NCBI GenBank assembly: GCA_023548195.1
Contig: JAJHZJ010000014.1
Span: forward strand, 18,921,718-18,985,717
DNA from: Bettongia penicillata ogilbyi
Taxonomy: Eukaryota; Chordata; Mammalia; Diprotodontia; Potoroidae
Length of the DNA stretch: 64,000 nucleotides
Reading direction: 5' to 3'
Below the pieces are notes generated by a model. That model saw only the letters and a program-made list of their open reading frames with translations, was not told the DNA's origin and made no database searches. Position numbers and translations under genes: made by a program. Of the stretch, positions 47,925-60,990 are shown one piece after another (position 1 is the stretch's first letter; every line of letters begins with the position of its first letter).

Positions 47925-48067
47925 CATACATAGATATTTGCTTATTGTCTCCTCAAGTAAATTGTGAGCTCCTTGGAACAGGTACTGTTTTAGCTTTTCT
48001 TTGTGTCCTCAGCCCTGAGCCCACAACTAGGTAGATGCTTAATAAAAGCTGGCTAATTTGACTTGAC
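47925..48067 (+). mobile_element. L2 3' end
   Basis: AATTGTGAGCTCCTTGGAAC, CTTTGTGTCCTCAGCCCTGA and AGATGCTTAATAAAAGCTGG. Confidence 0.88.
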
Positions 48068-48361
48068 AGAATCAATATGAAGAAAGGAAAGTGAAATGGA
48101 CAGGAAATTAAATTCTCTGTTTAATCTAATATTCTATTTAACTCAAGTTACCATAGATGTCATTCATGGATCACAAATTTTAAAATAGCAACACTAAATT
48201 ATATTTAAAAGAAGTGAATTTCTCTTTAATAATTCAAGATTGGAGCCTTAGCAACATGAACATGACTGTCAGTAAATATATAGCAATTCCCAAAGAATCC
48301 CAAGAAATCTCATGCTTTAATTTTTCTACCTATTTGAATTCTGTTTTAAAAGATTTCATAG

Positions 48362-48480
48362 TAAATTCATTCAATAAATGTTTATTAAGTACCTATTATG
48401 TGCCAAGGCATTGTGTTAAGCACTGAGGATACAAAAAGAGTCAAAGGGAGTCTCTGATTTCACAGAGTTTACCAATAAAT
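48362..48480 (+). mobile_element. Old L2/MIR-age repeat piece
   Basis: TCATTCAATAAATGTTTATT, TAAGTACCTATTATGTGCCA and AAGCACTGAGGATACAAAAA. Confidence 0.7.
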
Positions 48481-48914
48481 TATTATTATTCAAGAATTTT
48501 TCCACATCATGTGGTCAATAATCTCAGTTAAGTTATCATGTAAACTCAACAGGTGGCCTGTAAGACCAGGCAAAAGTCTGTAACATGATTCCAAGACTTG
48601 GGATATTCCCTGAAAATTCTAAATGTTCTGTTCATAGGGTCTTTTTTTCCTCACAAATGACAAATGACAAGATCCAAATTCAAACTACCTGTATATATAT
48701 GAAACATAGTAATGACAAAGAATGTTACTAATGAGGGAACCGAAAGCTCTTTGATGATACAACTGAGCCTGAGTTGGTCTGTCATCTAGCTTTGGGGAAA
48801 GGTTGATCTATTGCCCTGAGCACGGAAAAGTCAGTCAGCCTTTTGATTCTAATATTGAGTTACTAGATTTTTCTATTCTCTTCACTCCCCTGGATTTCTC
48901 TATACATTGGTAAG
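48481..48914. other. SLC25A21 intron, nothing recognised
   Basis: No assigned repeat. Confidence 0.45.
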
Positions 48915-49070
48915 ACACACACACACACATATATATATGTATATATATATATATGTTTACATAATATATAATTACATGTATGTATGTCTATATCTATGTA
49001 TGAGTATGTGTATAAGTATGCATATTTATATAGATGCATATATATATATATATACATACATACATATATC
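48915..49070. repeat. (CA)n(TA)n(TATG)n compound microsatellite
   Basis: About 150 bp of CA, TA and TATG units. Tyr/Ile-rich frames on both strands are artefacts. Confidence 0.93.
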
Positions 49071-50640
49071 ACACCTTTGCATTTGGGCCATTATGAGTTC
49101 TTGCAAAATTACAAAGACCTACATATAATATTAAATTACAACTTAAATAAGAAGAGCAACGAATTACAATGATGCTATTCTGTAGAAGAACTGTAGTTCT
49201 TCCTACTGGGTAGATAAACCTAAATAGGCTGAGGGATAGGGAAAGATTACATTATGAAAATTTATCGCAGGGATATTCTGAGACAGTTTTACAAACTGAT
49301 TTAATTACCACATGTCAATGACAGTAATGAAAATTTATATATGACCTTTTGATTATCTATTACTATAGTGGTGAAAACTTAATTGTAAGGCTGGATGCTT
49401 GGTCATTGAGATAAAAATAAGTTCAGTAGATGAGTTATTCAATTGTTTCGTCACAAATCAACCTGGGTACCTAACTCCATTTTTTTTCTTCATTTGGATT
49501 GACATGTTTATTATTAACTACTGTTTCCCTGAGCATTTGAAAAATCCAATATTTGCTCTACTCCCTCCCAAGTATAATTACCTGCCATGGGGTTTATATT
49601 CTAGGTATGATCCAGTTGAGTTGGAATCTATTTAATTTCAGGCAGAACATTAGCCTTCATTGTAAACTTCAGCCCCTTCCAGTATACATTTCTTCCTTCC
49701 ATTACCATTTTCTCTCCCATAGAAACCATAGAACTCCTCATTCTTTTGCTTTCCAAGTCTGTCAATAACAGGTTCAAGAAGTCCCCACCACGGAAAATCA
49801 ACCTATGGCTATTTCTGATTTCTAGGCCCATGTAACTGCTAATTATTTCAGCTAGTTGAACACATAAGATGAAAAGGACAGGCTGAAATGTCTCATCTCT
49901 CTAATAGTATATGTAGGTTAGAGGTGCTTCCTTCCTCTGAGTGCTATACCTCCATATCCACTAGTTTGGGGAAACAGCTTTAACACTTGCCAAAAATATT
50001 TGCCTACAGGTTCATGAAAGAAATTAGTGTTTATTACATTCATATCTGGCAGAAATCTTTATTTGAAGAGAATGAGATTTTTTTTTCTGTTTAAACACTA
50101 GAACAAAATCTAAATTAGAGTGTTTTCTCTCCTTCTACTGACAGCTGTGCACTCTGCAGAACAGGTGCAACAGGAAGTAGCCACTGCTGTAAAGCAAGCA
50201 GGACCACATCTAGGGCTGTTTAACCAGAAGAATGTAGGAAAATATTTCTTATGCATTTTGGAATGAACCAAGCAAAAATTAAATGTCTCTAGTGATTCTT
50301 CCATCGATTCCTTTTTAGTCAACTAGCACTACTGTGGGAGGCTAGCCAACAATTTTGCTTCCAAAATGATTATTTATACAAGGAAAATGGCCCCTTCTTT
50401 GTCTATATTTACATTTATCACAAAAGCCACTGTCTGGGATTTATTTTTGTCTGAAGAATTTTAAGTACTTTACAAATGTATGTATACAACATTTTCAGGT
50501 CAGATACTTTTTATGGTCATTATGATTAAATGGCAAATAAGCAATTGAGCACCAAATATTGGCAACTGATCCAGATACTAACTCAGATATTTACTTGAGG
50601 AAGAAACACATAATTACAGCATGCCCATGAGACATACTGC
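49071..50640. other. SLC25A21 intron, nothing recognised
   Basis: No exon or repeat assigned. Confidence 0.45.
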
Positions 50641-50654
50641 AAGGGAGAGAAGAC

Positions 50655-50720
50655 ACAAAGACTATTTCTCCCATTTATCAAGTGAGGAAACTGAGGCACA
50701 GAAATAAAAGCTTTCCAAAA
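50655..50720 (+). mobile_element. MIR core remnant
   Basis: CCCATTTATCAAGTGAGGAA followed by ACTGAGGCACAG. Confidence 0.65.
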
Positions 50721-52178
50721 TAAAAATAAATATATGGATAACAGGTTAATTTATTTTCAGTACTTGGAGTTCAAATTGATCTTACAGTAAAATGTCAATG
50801 TTTGAAAGAGAAGAATTAGAGATGAAGACTCCTAGGAAATAACAGTTTTTTCCTGGTGTCTCAACAGGAAATATGAAAAAGTCATTTTATCAACCTAAGT
50901 CTCATTTTGTCCATATGCAAAGACAAAAATAATTATGTGATATGTGGTATCCTGGAATGTTTTGTATTTTTTAGGAAACATTGTAAACTGTAGATTTTCT
51001 CTCTTTTCTAGAAATTTAATACATCAAAGCTTTTTAATACTTTGAAGCCAAATTATCATTAAGTCCAATATTAAACATGAGTAGTTCCCCAAAGGACCAG
51101 TGGCTGGTCAAAAATAAATGTGTTCAATGCATAGAAAAAAGCGTTAAATTACTTTCTTCTAAATGCTTAGAATAGTAGAAAGTTGATAGTATAGAAAGAG
51201 AGGGACAGGAAGAGTAAGAGAGGGAAATAAAATTTAAAAAAAGAACAGAAAGAACTAGATAATCTCTGAAGTTCCTTTGTAGCCCCATGACAAGAAAAAT
51301 AAAAGCAAATTTACCATGACTCATGGCTATGGAAAGTAAGAACTGTTAGAGAAATGCTACATTTGTGAAAGTTACTAACTAGTATGTCAAGAGGAATGGA
51401 ATTATGAGGCAAAAGTTAAAAGTGGAAAAAATTGCTCTGATAAGTGTCGACAGAAAAGGAATATATAGTCATTGTGTTTCCACATGATCTTGACTTTTGT
51501 TAGAGTTTGAAAAGAACGTTTGTAATGAATTATAAATGCAGGGATAATGATATCCACAAATCCAAACTTTAAATAAAAATATGCTCCTGACATAAAGTAA
51601 AAGCTGCGATAATCAGGACAATAGGAAGAAAGGATTTTGTTTCTTTCTATACCACTCCCAATTATTTTTCTATACTCAAGCCTCCATTCTTACTAAATAG
51701 TTTATATTGAGCAATAGGGGAGAGGGAGGAAGGTAAGGATTGGGAATAGTTATGGTGAAATATGAGAATGAGGTCCAATGTGGTAATACATAAGACCGCA
51801 TTTTGGGAAATTTGCAACCCCCAATGGCAGCTAGCCAAGGTCATAAGACTTCCATGCCAAAGAAAAACAGGCTATTCTGGACACTGAAAAAGTAACCCCA
51901 GTAGTAACATCCAGGAAAAAGAAACATCCATGAAATCCAGGGATGTAGCATTTTATGCTGAAAGTCAACACTTGCTAGAGGTTTCTTTTTCCCTCCCTAT
52001 CAGAGCCCTATAGACCCCCTTATTGTTTCCTGCTTGCTCTATATACCCATCTGGTTTTGCAGCTCATTAATACTATGGCATATTAAGGCTGAGGTTTTAC
52101 GTGAAGGATTCAAAGACCTCACTCTCCCCCTTTGGGCTGAATAGACTGTCTCTACAGTGTGTCTTGCCAGGATAGGGA
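50721..52178. other. SLC25A21 intron, nothing recognised
   Basis: No exon or repeat assigned. Confidence 0.45.
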
Positions 52179-52661
52179 ATGAGGGCCTCAGATCCAGAAC
52201 TGAACCTGGATTTCCTGCATGGCAGGGCCATGTACTTCCAACTCTACAGCCAGATGTTTCTGTATAGGATACTGGCAGCTGTAACTCTGGTGAGTTCCAT
52301 AGTTTGTCATTATGTTCTCATTGAAAGGTTTTGTGGCATGCCTAGGGGTTTGAGATGGGGGGAGGCTGGGGGTGTGCTGTCCTATAATAAAAAGGTGGTT
52401 CGTCAGATCAACACATTGTTTTCATTTGTGTTGAAAGAACCACCAAAAGGGGAGAGAAGTATAAGCGAAAATGGGTGTGACTATCTAACCATGCCATGGT
52501 GTTATCATGCTAGGAGAGGGAAAGGTAACCTGAGAAAAAGGATTTTGAGAGGAAGCTGGTGCCAGATGTTTCTGGAAAATTGTGTGCTATTCAACATCTT
52601 CACATGTGTGATCACCAGGGAATTGCCTGGTTATGTATGTTGCTTTACATCTGTCAGTTAA
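52179..52661 (+). other. Unexplained 160-codon open frame, probably not a gene
   Basis: The longest frame outside recognised repeats, on the strand opposite SLC25A21. It starts MRASDPELNLDFLHGRAMYF and has a hydrophobic stretch at residues 28-48. No family was recognised, and there is no obvious repeat composition. The region has slightly higher GC than its surroundings. It may be chance or part of an unrecognised old retroelement or LTR. Confidence 0.2.
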
Positions 52662-54080
52662 ATCAAAGATCCAAAGCTGAAGATAGGAAGAAAGGAATAT
52701 TATGTTGTTTTGCAACACTCCCCAGGAAGGTTTGTGACCCATAAGGCAATGAATAGAATTTAATGAAACATGAGGACAGAATTTTCATCTGTGACAGATA
52801 TATTATTACTCCATCATTATATAAAAATGTCAAGGGAAATGGTACCTATCCTCTTTGGACCAGTACTAGAAACTTAACAAAAATGTGGAGAGGGGAATTA
52901 CGTGATTGTGCATAGCCTAATTTCTCTGTGTGCTCCACAGCCTTACTTCCTCTGAGAAGCTTCTTTGGAAACCGGTGGAATCCCTGAGATGCAATGAAAG
53001 CTACATCTGAAAGTGACTCTTCAGTGGGAATGAGCCAAGAAACATGTTTGGTAGTTATGATCATTGATCTGGCACAATTTCTTATGGCTAAATCTCAATG
53101 GAAAGTTCTACTAGAAGGGATTTGGACTAAATCTATGTTTTTTTTCACTGCTGAGGAGATTGCTGAACACTTAATAAATGTTCACTGGGGTAAACCAGCC
53201 TTTTGAACAAACACAAAAACGTTTTCCAGCCCACAGGATTTATTTTAAACCCATCTGGCCTCTTCATAAGAGGCACACTAGTAGACAAATGAATGGAATG
53301 AACACTCATACTACTTTCACCAGGTGTAAGGCATTACTTTTTCTAGGTGAGAGGGCTAGTTGCAATTTGTAAGACTGCTAGTAACAACAGGATGAGTACT
53401 TTCAGCAGGAGTTTTTGTCTTTTCATCCAACATCAGGAAAAAAAATGAACAGTGGAAGTGGGCTGTCCAACATATCACAGAGACCTGACAGGCACTAAAA
53501 AAATCCTTTCTATACAGTGAGAATCATATCCTTGTGCAAGAGAATCTTGCACAATCTATCTTCCTATTTTGAAGATGTTGGCTTTATGGCAGATTAGATC
53601 TTTGTCAGAAAGACAGAAGAAACTGTGTATGGAACGTAGGAGAGGAACTAACCCATAAGCCAATTTCCTTATCGGGCAGGTTCTTGTTAAAGACGTGAAC
53701 TAGAGAGGCTGGGGAATTGCCCACATATTTTTTAATTCCCCCAAGTCATGGGTCTTTAGGTGCCCTATCATGGTTACCATTAGCATTGTGTGTGTATAAT
53801 CTGCATTGACAGAAAAAAAAGTGTAGAGAAGACTAGGATGAACATTGATCCTGGAATTTTAGTTCTAAACATAAGAGCATGACCTAAACATAGGGGAAGA
53901 ATGAGATGAGTATTTTGTCATGTTTATATTTCAGATTTCAATAATGAATCTAAGTTTCTAAGGTTTCTGGGCACTCATGAAATGCTCAGAATGCTCTCCC
54001 AGGAAGAAATGTTTTCTATTCATCCTAGGTTCGCAGGCCAGGAAGAAAAGAAAACTCTTGGGTCATACTTCAAATAATTA
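52662..54080. other. SLC25A21 intron, nothing recognised
   Basis: No repeat or exon assigned. Confidence 0.45.
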
Positions 54081-54084
54081 TAAT

Positions 54085-54480
54085 AATAAATGACATTTCC
54101 TTAGTACTTATTATGTGTCAGGCACTGTGCTAAGATAACTGATGGGTTTGGTCAGCCTAGATAGCAGAAGATAAAATGTAATAACCACCCTTATAAAATT
54201 AAACCTGACAAAAATTTAAAAATCTTACTTCCTCAAAGATAATAATAGCAACTAATGTTTATATAGAACTTTAAGATTTACAAAAGTTTATATCTGTTCA
54301 TTTTTTCCCCTCATAACAATCTGTGAGGTTGGTGCTATTATTATCCCCGAAAAGTGAACCTGAGAGCAGGTAAGTGACTTGCCTAGGGTCATATAGCTAG
54401 CAAGTGGTGGAGGCAGGATTTGACCTCCAATCTTCCACACTCCACATCAAGCATTCTATCCACTATGCCATATAAAGGTG
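54085..54480 (+). mobile_element. MIR-family SINE (MIR3-like) and an older piece
   Basis: 54085-54135 holds TTAGTACTTATTATGTGTCA. 54238-54480 has GGTTGGTGCTATTATTATCC, AGTGACTTGCCTAGGGTCAT and a CACTATGCC end. Confidence 0.82.
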
Positions 54481-55843
54481 CCTAAAGATGCTAATAATGT
54501 CTGTGGTCCAAGTTCATGTATTTACATTATAACTGGAATTTTCAATTGGCAGCAGGGTCCATAATCTCATTCGTAGTTGGCCAAGATTTCCAAGTTGATT
54601 TTTATGGGTATCTTTAAATAGAATAATTCAGACTAGAAATCTGAATTAGGATAACTGCAATGAGGTCCAATTTGTTGACCCATTTTTTTTTTCAGTGTGA
54701 GTTGGAGAAGTTAAAGTTATACCAAGCCCTAATGATAAGGTCAGAAATGGGGTAGTGAACAGAGCCCAGATTCCTGCCAAAGTTTTTACTGTTAGTCTGT
54801 TGTACAGTCTCTGTTTTTACTGCAGAGTCCCTGGCTATTTTTCTTGCAGAAGGTTTTCTCCCTGTCACCAGTGACATTGTTGGCCACTGATATAGAAGCT
54901 CCTGAAGAATTACTTTCTTTTAAAACCCTGGAAAAAGTCCTTTGAGCAAGCAAACTTGCCTCAGCAGGTCTGTCTTAGACATTCCCTTTGAAATGTTTTT
55001 TTTTTTCCATTGAATGTATTTCCTTAAATAGGTATCTTTCCTGCTCTCAGAATTTTGTGTGGAAAAGCAATACTAGCAACTGAGTCAGTTAGAAAGTGAA
55101 ACAATTGAAAATATATTTTTATTGTTATTAATTTATTTGTTTGCAATCTTCTACAATCACTTCCATAAGTCTTAGATTTTGTCTCTGAGAGGGCATGCAA
55201 TCTTACATGAGTTCTGCATATAAATTCTTATTAAACACATTTTCACATTAGTCATGTTGCATAGAAGAATTGAAATGAATGGGAGACACTATGAGAAAAA
55301 TCCCTATAAAAAAACCCAAAATGAAAGTATATATATTTTTTAATTTGACAATTATCTTTGGAAAACAAAGAGACACTCCCCATGCATTTAGCACCACCAA
55401 AACAACTTTTAAATTTTTCTCAGGGCATTTTGTTCTCCTGATAAAGATATGAGTGGGCTTTTTCTAAGACTATGAATTACATCTTAATCTGAAGAGACAA
55501 TATCCTCACTAGAAGCACCAGTGAAATCACAAGTCCGGGTCCTACCACCACACTTCACCCTCAAAATGATCCTATTTAAAATCTCTGATTTTTTAGAATG
55601 CCTGATGCCAGAGCACTAAATTTCTGCAAAGATGTTTTTACACAAAGAAGCTTTCATAGTCTTCAGCACCTCTTGTTGCTATTTTTTGACAACACTGCCT
55701 CATTTTTAACTTGCAAATGTGGAAATCAAGTCACATGGATTTGAATTGACTTGTTCATTCACCCAATAAACCAATTAATAGAACTAGGATAAGAACTCCT
55801 CCTCATTTCTCCTTCAAAGGACAGCTTGATCACACTGCCCTTT
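54481..55843. other. SLC25A21 intron, nothing recognised
   Basis: No repeat or exon assigned. Confidence 0.45.
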
Positions 55844-55859
55844 AAGAATAATATTTTAA
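55844..55859 (+). repeat. Target-site duplication, left copy (HAL1-C)
   Basis: AAGAATAATATTTTAA pairs with AAGAATAATGGTTTAA at 58985-59000, 14 of 16 bases. Confidence 0.85.
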
Positions 55860-57472
55860 GGGGTGGACCCAAGATGGTGGAGTAACAGCACACACTTTCT
55901 AGATTGCTGACCGCAAACCAGGCCAGATACCTTTAAAAAATGGCTCTAAACAAATTCTGGAGCTACAGAACCCACAGAACGATGGCGTGAGGCAAATCTC
56001 CAGTCCAAGACAGCCTGGAAGGTTGCCAGAAGTGTCCATCTCACCACAGTGGGGGCAGGGCTCAGTCCAGCATGGGTCACACCTGAACAGAGCAGGACCT
56101 GAGTAGGCCTTGAGGAGACTGAAACTCTCACACCTGTGGCAATTTCCAGACTTCAAGACCCCAAAACACTGGGGACAAATTGAAAGGTCAGTGAGAAAAG
56201 TCTGTGGGACCAGTGCAGGAGAGTGGAGTAGTCTGTCCCCAACCTTAGGGTACCTAGGGGAGGAAAGGGCAGAGGAACCCAGGGCAGCTACAGCAGCAAT
56301 GGCAGCTGCAGTCACTGTTACTGGAGCTCTAGAACCACAGTTTGTGAGGGAATCTAGTGACTGATAGTACATTCCCTCACCCCCACTGAAAACAGAGATC
56401 TACCTTGACAAAGAGCTCAAAAGTCAAGTTAATGACTGGGGAAAAGAGCAAAAACCAAAAAAAAGAATCAGACTATAGAATCTTACTTTGGTGACAAGGA
56501 AGACCAAAACATGCACTCAGAAGACAACAGAATCAAAACTCTTCCATCCAAAGCCTCCAAGAAAAATATGAATTTCTCTCAGGCCATGAAGGAGCTCAAA
56601 AAGGATTTTGAAAATCAATTAAAAGAAGTAGAGTAAAAATTGGGAAGATAGATGAGAGTGATGCAAGAAAATTATGAAAAAGGAGTCAACTGCTTGCTAA
56701 AGGAGACCCAAAAAATTACTGAAGACAATAACACTGTAAAAACATAGACAAACCCAAATGACAAAAGAGATCCAAAAAGCCAATGAAGAGAAGAATGCTC
56801 TAAAAAACAAAATTAGACAGATGGAAGAAAGTCCAAAAGCTCCTTGAAGAAAATAATTCCTTAAAGATTGGAATGTAGCATATGGAAGCTAATGACTTTA
56901 TGAGAAACCAAGAAATTATAAAACAAAACCAAAGGAATGATAAAATAGCAGACAGTGTGAAATATCTCATTGGATAAACAACTGACCTGGAAAATAGATC
57001 CAGGAGAGAAAATTTTAAAATTGTAGGACTACCTGAAAGCCATGGTCAAAAAAAGGAGCCTAGACATCATCTTTTAAGAAATCATCAAGGAAAATTGCCC
57101 TGACATTCTAGAACCAGAGGGTAGAATAGATATTGAAAGAATCCACTGATCGCCTCCTAGAAAAGATCCCAAAAGGAAAACTCTAGGAATATTGTAGCCA
57201 AATTCCAGAGCTCCTAAGTCAAGGAGAAAATATTACAAGCAGTCAGAAATAAACAATTCAGGTATTGTGGAAATACAATCAGGATAACGCAAGCTCTAGC
57301 AGCTTCTACATTAAGGAATCACAGGGCTCAGAATATGATATTCCAGAAATCAAAGGAACTAGGATTAAAACCAAGAATCACCTACCCAGCAAAACTGAAT
57401 ACTTCAGGGGGAAAAAAATGGCCATTCAATGAAATAGAGGACTTTCAACATTCTTAATGAAAAGACCCCTCC

Positions 57473-57491
57473 CCACTCCCCCCCCCCCCCC

Positions 57492-57546
<55 letters not shown>

Positions 57547-57580
57547 GGTCTGTCTGTCGGTCTGTCTCTCTCTCTCTCTA
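57473..57580. repeat. (C)n(TC)n(TCTG)n microsatellite
   Basis: A run of about 15 C, then about 24 CT units, then TCTG/TCGG variants and a TA-rich end (to about 57635). Confidence 0.96.
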
Positions 57581-57659
57581 TGTATATATACATATACACA
57601 TATGGATAGATAGATAAATATATACACATAGATGTAATGTTTGAAAAATATCTTTTAAT

Positions 57660-57950
57660 ATTAATCCATTATTCTTTTTAAAAAAATTTTCAACTTTGTT
57701 TTTAGGTTTCAACATTCATTTCCACAAGATTTTGAGTTCCAAATTTTCTCCCCATCTCTCCCCTCCACCCACCCCAAGACAGTGTATATTCTGATTACCC
57801 CTTTCCCCAATCTGCCCTCCCTTCTATCACACCCCTCCCTTCTCTTATGTCCATCCTCTCTGTTTTCTTGGAGGGCAAGATAGATTTCTATATTCAATTG
57901 CCTGTATATCTGATTTCTTAGTTGCATTTAAAAACAATTTTTTTGAATAG
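57660..57950 (-). mobile_element. HAL1-D, 3' end fragment inserted in HAL1-C (antisense)
   Basis: The reverse strand reads the last ~280 bases of a HAL1 3' UTR, including CCTCCAAGAAAACAGAG, AAGGGAGGGCAGATTGGGG and AACATTCATTTCCAC in antisense, up to the tail near 57665. It is highly similar to HAL1-C's own 3' end at 58740-58960. Confidence 0.85.
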
Positions 57951-59000
57951 AATAGAAAATTTGATTTTCAAACACAAGAATCAAGAGAAGCATGAAAAGG
58001 TAAACAGGAAAGAGAAATCATAAAGGAGTTACTAAAGTCGAACTGCTTACATGTCTAAATGGGAAGACATTATTTATAACTCTTGAGACTTTTCTCAGTA
58101 TTTGGGTAGATGAGGTATTATATACATATAGACAGAGGGCACTAGGTGAGCTGAATAGGAAGGGATGATATCTAAAAAAATAAAATTAAGGGATGGAAGA
58201 GGAATATATTGAGGAGAAAGGGAAAAATAGAATGGGGAAAATTATTTCTCCCATAAAAGAATCAAGAAAAAGCTTTTTCAATGGAAAGGAAGAGAGAGGA
58301 GGTGAAAGGGAAAAAAGTGAACTTTACTCTCATCACATTTGGCTTAAGGAGGGAATAATATACATACTCAATTTGTTATTAAAATCTATCTTACACTACA
58401 GGAAAAGGTAAAAAGGGATAAGCAGGAGGTGAGTGGGAGGATGATAGAAGGGGGGGCAAGTGGGAGAAAGGCTTAATTAGAAGTAAATGCTTTTGAGGAG
58501 AGATAGGGTCAAAAGAGAGAACAAAATAAATGGGGGCCAGGAGAAGATGGAGAGAAATATAGTTAGTCTTTCAAATGACTTTTATGGAAGCCTTTTGCAC
58601 AACTACATATGTATAACATATATTGAATTGCTTGGCTTCTCAGTGGGGAAGGGTGGGGAAGGAGGAAGGGAGAGAAATTGCAACTCAAAAATTTTAAAAA
58701 TGAATGTTAAAAATTGTTTTTATGTGCAACTAGAAATATGAGATATACAGGCAATTGGATACAGAAATCTATCTTGCCCTCCAAGAAAACAGAGGGGATG
58801 GACATAAGAGGAGGGAGGGGTGTGATAGAAGGGAGGGCAGATTGGGGAAAGGGGTAATCAGAATGTACGCTGTCTTGGGGTGGGTGGAGGAGAGAGATGG
58901 GGAGAAAATTTGGAACTCAAAATCTTATGGAAACGAATGTTGAAACCTAAAAATAAATAAATAAATTAGAAAAACATTTTAAAAAAGAATAATGGTTTAA

Positions 59001-60150
59001 TATTAAAAAATATTTTCAAACTTTACATATATGTGTATATCTATATCTATCTATAGAGAGAGAAACAGAGAGAGAAATATATCTATATATACATCATTAT
59101 TTTTGTCTAATGTCAGCCATTTCTGGGGCAGAGGGTGGAGGGAACAAAAAAAGAAATTTTTATAGTAATTAGAAATAGCAAATTGTGTATAGTAGATTTG
59201 AAGTTCAATGCACAATCAACTTTTTATTATACCATGTTATAGGCATGCTTATTTTATTCCATAAATTGAAAAACAAATTTAATAATAAAAAAATGGTTGA
59301 AATACTGTCATATGATAAATTATGTTTTTCCCTTGCATTACTAAACAAAAAAAAAAAAAACAAAAAAAAAAAACCCTGAATCCATGGAATTACAAATACA
59401 GGCTTTTTTTTTGTTTGTGAGAAAATTTGGCTGTTTGGTAATACTGCTAAACCCCAAATGAATTCTAGTCCCTGGCTGTGCATTTCCATTTCCCTCTTAA
59501 ATAGATCAGCATCCTCCCTAATATTTGCCATGATTTCAGAGGTGGCAAGTGCCATTTCTCCTTGTAACCACAATACTGCTTCCTTGTTCTTCATTATTCC
59601 AGAGTATTACAAAGCTAATACAAATAGCATTTCACTAAGCATGACTAAATGATTACCTGTTACATTATTACAATGTTGACTTATGGAACTGACTAAAAAG
59701 ATTGTGTGTAGATGATAATTTATATTTAAATGGTGAAAAATATTTTTGTATTGTTTCATTCAGGCAAGGAAAGGCTTTTGGCTGCAATTCCGTTGCTTGG
59801 ACAAAGTCTCTCAAAAATACTTAGAATAAAAAAGAAAACACAAAACCAAATATCACTCAAAACTACCTGTCATGAAGATGAAAAATTTCTATTCATAAAG
59901 AATAAAGAACATGGGTTAGCCAGAGACGTTTGAAAATAAATTGATGTTGCTTGGTACACCCTTCTGGTCCACTTTCCCTGGAAACACCATGATATGTATG
60001 GATTCAGGTGCATGCGCATGCGCACAGGCTTGTGTGTGTATGTGTGTGTGTGTGTGTGTTTATATGTGTTCCTGTGCTGGGACTGTCCCTGAAGGTAAGG
60101 AGGCAAGCAAGTGCTGAAGTGCTATTTAACCTTCCTCATTTTATTTGGAG
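59001..60150. other. SLC25A21 intron with simple repeats
   Basis: A TA/GA-rich patch (59025-59095), two A-runs (59345-59375) and a (TG)n tract at 60031-60060. No exon seen. Confidence 0.6.
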
Positions 60151-60154
60151 TGGA

Positions 60155-60535
60155 GTGGACAGAGGAGAGAGGAAAGAAATAAAGGGAAAAAATAAATACA
60201 GAGAGAGAGAGAAAGAAAGAAACAGAAAAGAGAACTAGAAAAAGACATAGAGACAGAGAAAGGTAAACACATAAAGAGAGAGAAAACAAAGATTGAGAAT
60301 CAAACAGAAAGGGACATGGAGAGAGACAAAGAAACATAGAAAAACCAAGAAAGGAGGGAGGAAAGAAAGGCAAGAAGGAAAAGAAAGGAAAAGAAGAAGG
60401 AAGGAAAGAAGGATGGAAGAAAGGGAAAAAAGCAGGGAGGTAGAGAAGAGAAAAACAGAGAGAGGGGGAAGGGAGGAAAGAATGAAGGAAGGGTGGGGAA
60501 GAGGGAAGGTTGAATGAGGGAAAGAAGGAGAGAAT
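60155..60535 (+). repeat. Purine-rich (GA/GAAA)n tract
   Basis: About 380 bp in which the plus strand is almost only A and G (GAGA, GAAAG, GGAAGGAA). Lys/Glu/Arg-rich frames here are composition artefacts. Confidence 0.92.
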
Positions 60536-60539
60536 GGTG

Positions 60540-60990
60540 CTTAGATAAAGCTCATCTCTTTAACATCTCTGCTTTTTTATCTGCTGAATTTGTATGATTC
60601 AACTCTCACTTTTTATGAAAGAATAAACACACTATATCATAATTCAGCTGAAGGATGGTAGGACTTGCCCTATCATGTAATTCTGCCATTCTAAGTGCCC
60701 ACTACTTTTCCATTTGTTTACTGTATGAAAACATCACATTAGTGTCCTATTCTGTGCCAGATATGTCCTTCATAAGAGCATTTAATTTAGGCAACTTCCT
60801 TTAAAGACCTTATTTCCAGCACCACTTTCTGTAGGGGCAAGAAGTTTTAAAGTTGTTTGATTTTTATTCTTTTTTTAAAGAGATGACACATTTAAAACCT
60901 GACCTGATTATGTCATAAGAGCCTTATTGGAAGTTAACTTTGAAAGAGCAAAAAATTATTGAAAGTTCATAAATCTACACAACCTTTCTG
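60540..60990. other. SLC25A21 intron, nothing recognised
   Basis: No exon or repeat assigned. Confidence 0.45.

Larger units (their letters stand above)
56435..58030 (+). pseudogene. HAL1-C ORF1 pseudogene
   Basis: A decayed L1 ORF1p-like frame: an N-terminal region unlike that of HAL1-B/E, a Glu/Lys-rich coiled coil (56570-56900), the RNA-binding part (56990-57420), and its C-terminal end only after the insertion (57950-58030). It contains many stops, including the TGA at 57147-57149 shared with two other copies. Non-functional. Confidence 0.75.
55860..58984 (+). mobile_element. HAL1-C, nearly full-length half-L1
   Basis: It begins GGGGTGGACCCAAGATGGTG, has a 5' UTR, one decayed ORF1 (56435 to about 58030) and a HAL1 3' UTR, and ends in an A-rich tail (58945-58984). 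No ORF2. The 16-bp flanking repeats mark the insertion. It is interrupted between about 57450 and 57950 by an expanded (C)n(TC)n tract and an antisense HAL1 3' fragment. Uninterrupted at the position where HAL1-A was hit by HAL1-B, it serves as the reference for that nesting. Confidence 0.88.

Noticed and set aside
60122..60517. Lys/Glu/Arg-rich and Ser/Phe/Leu-rich frames
   Set aside because: They are produced by the purine-rich tract and have no domain pattern.
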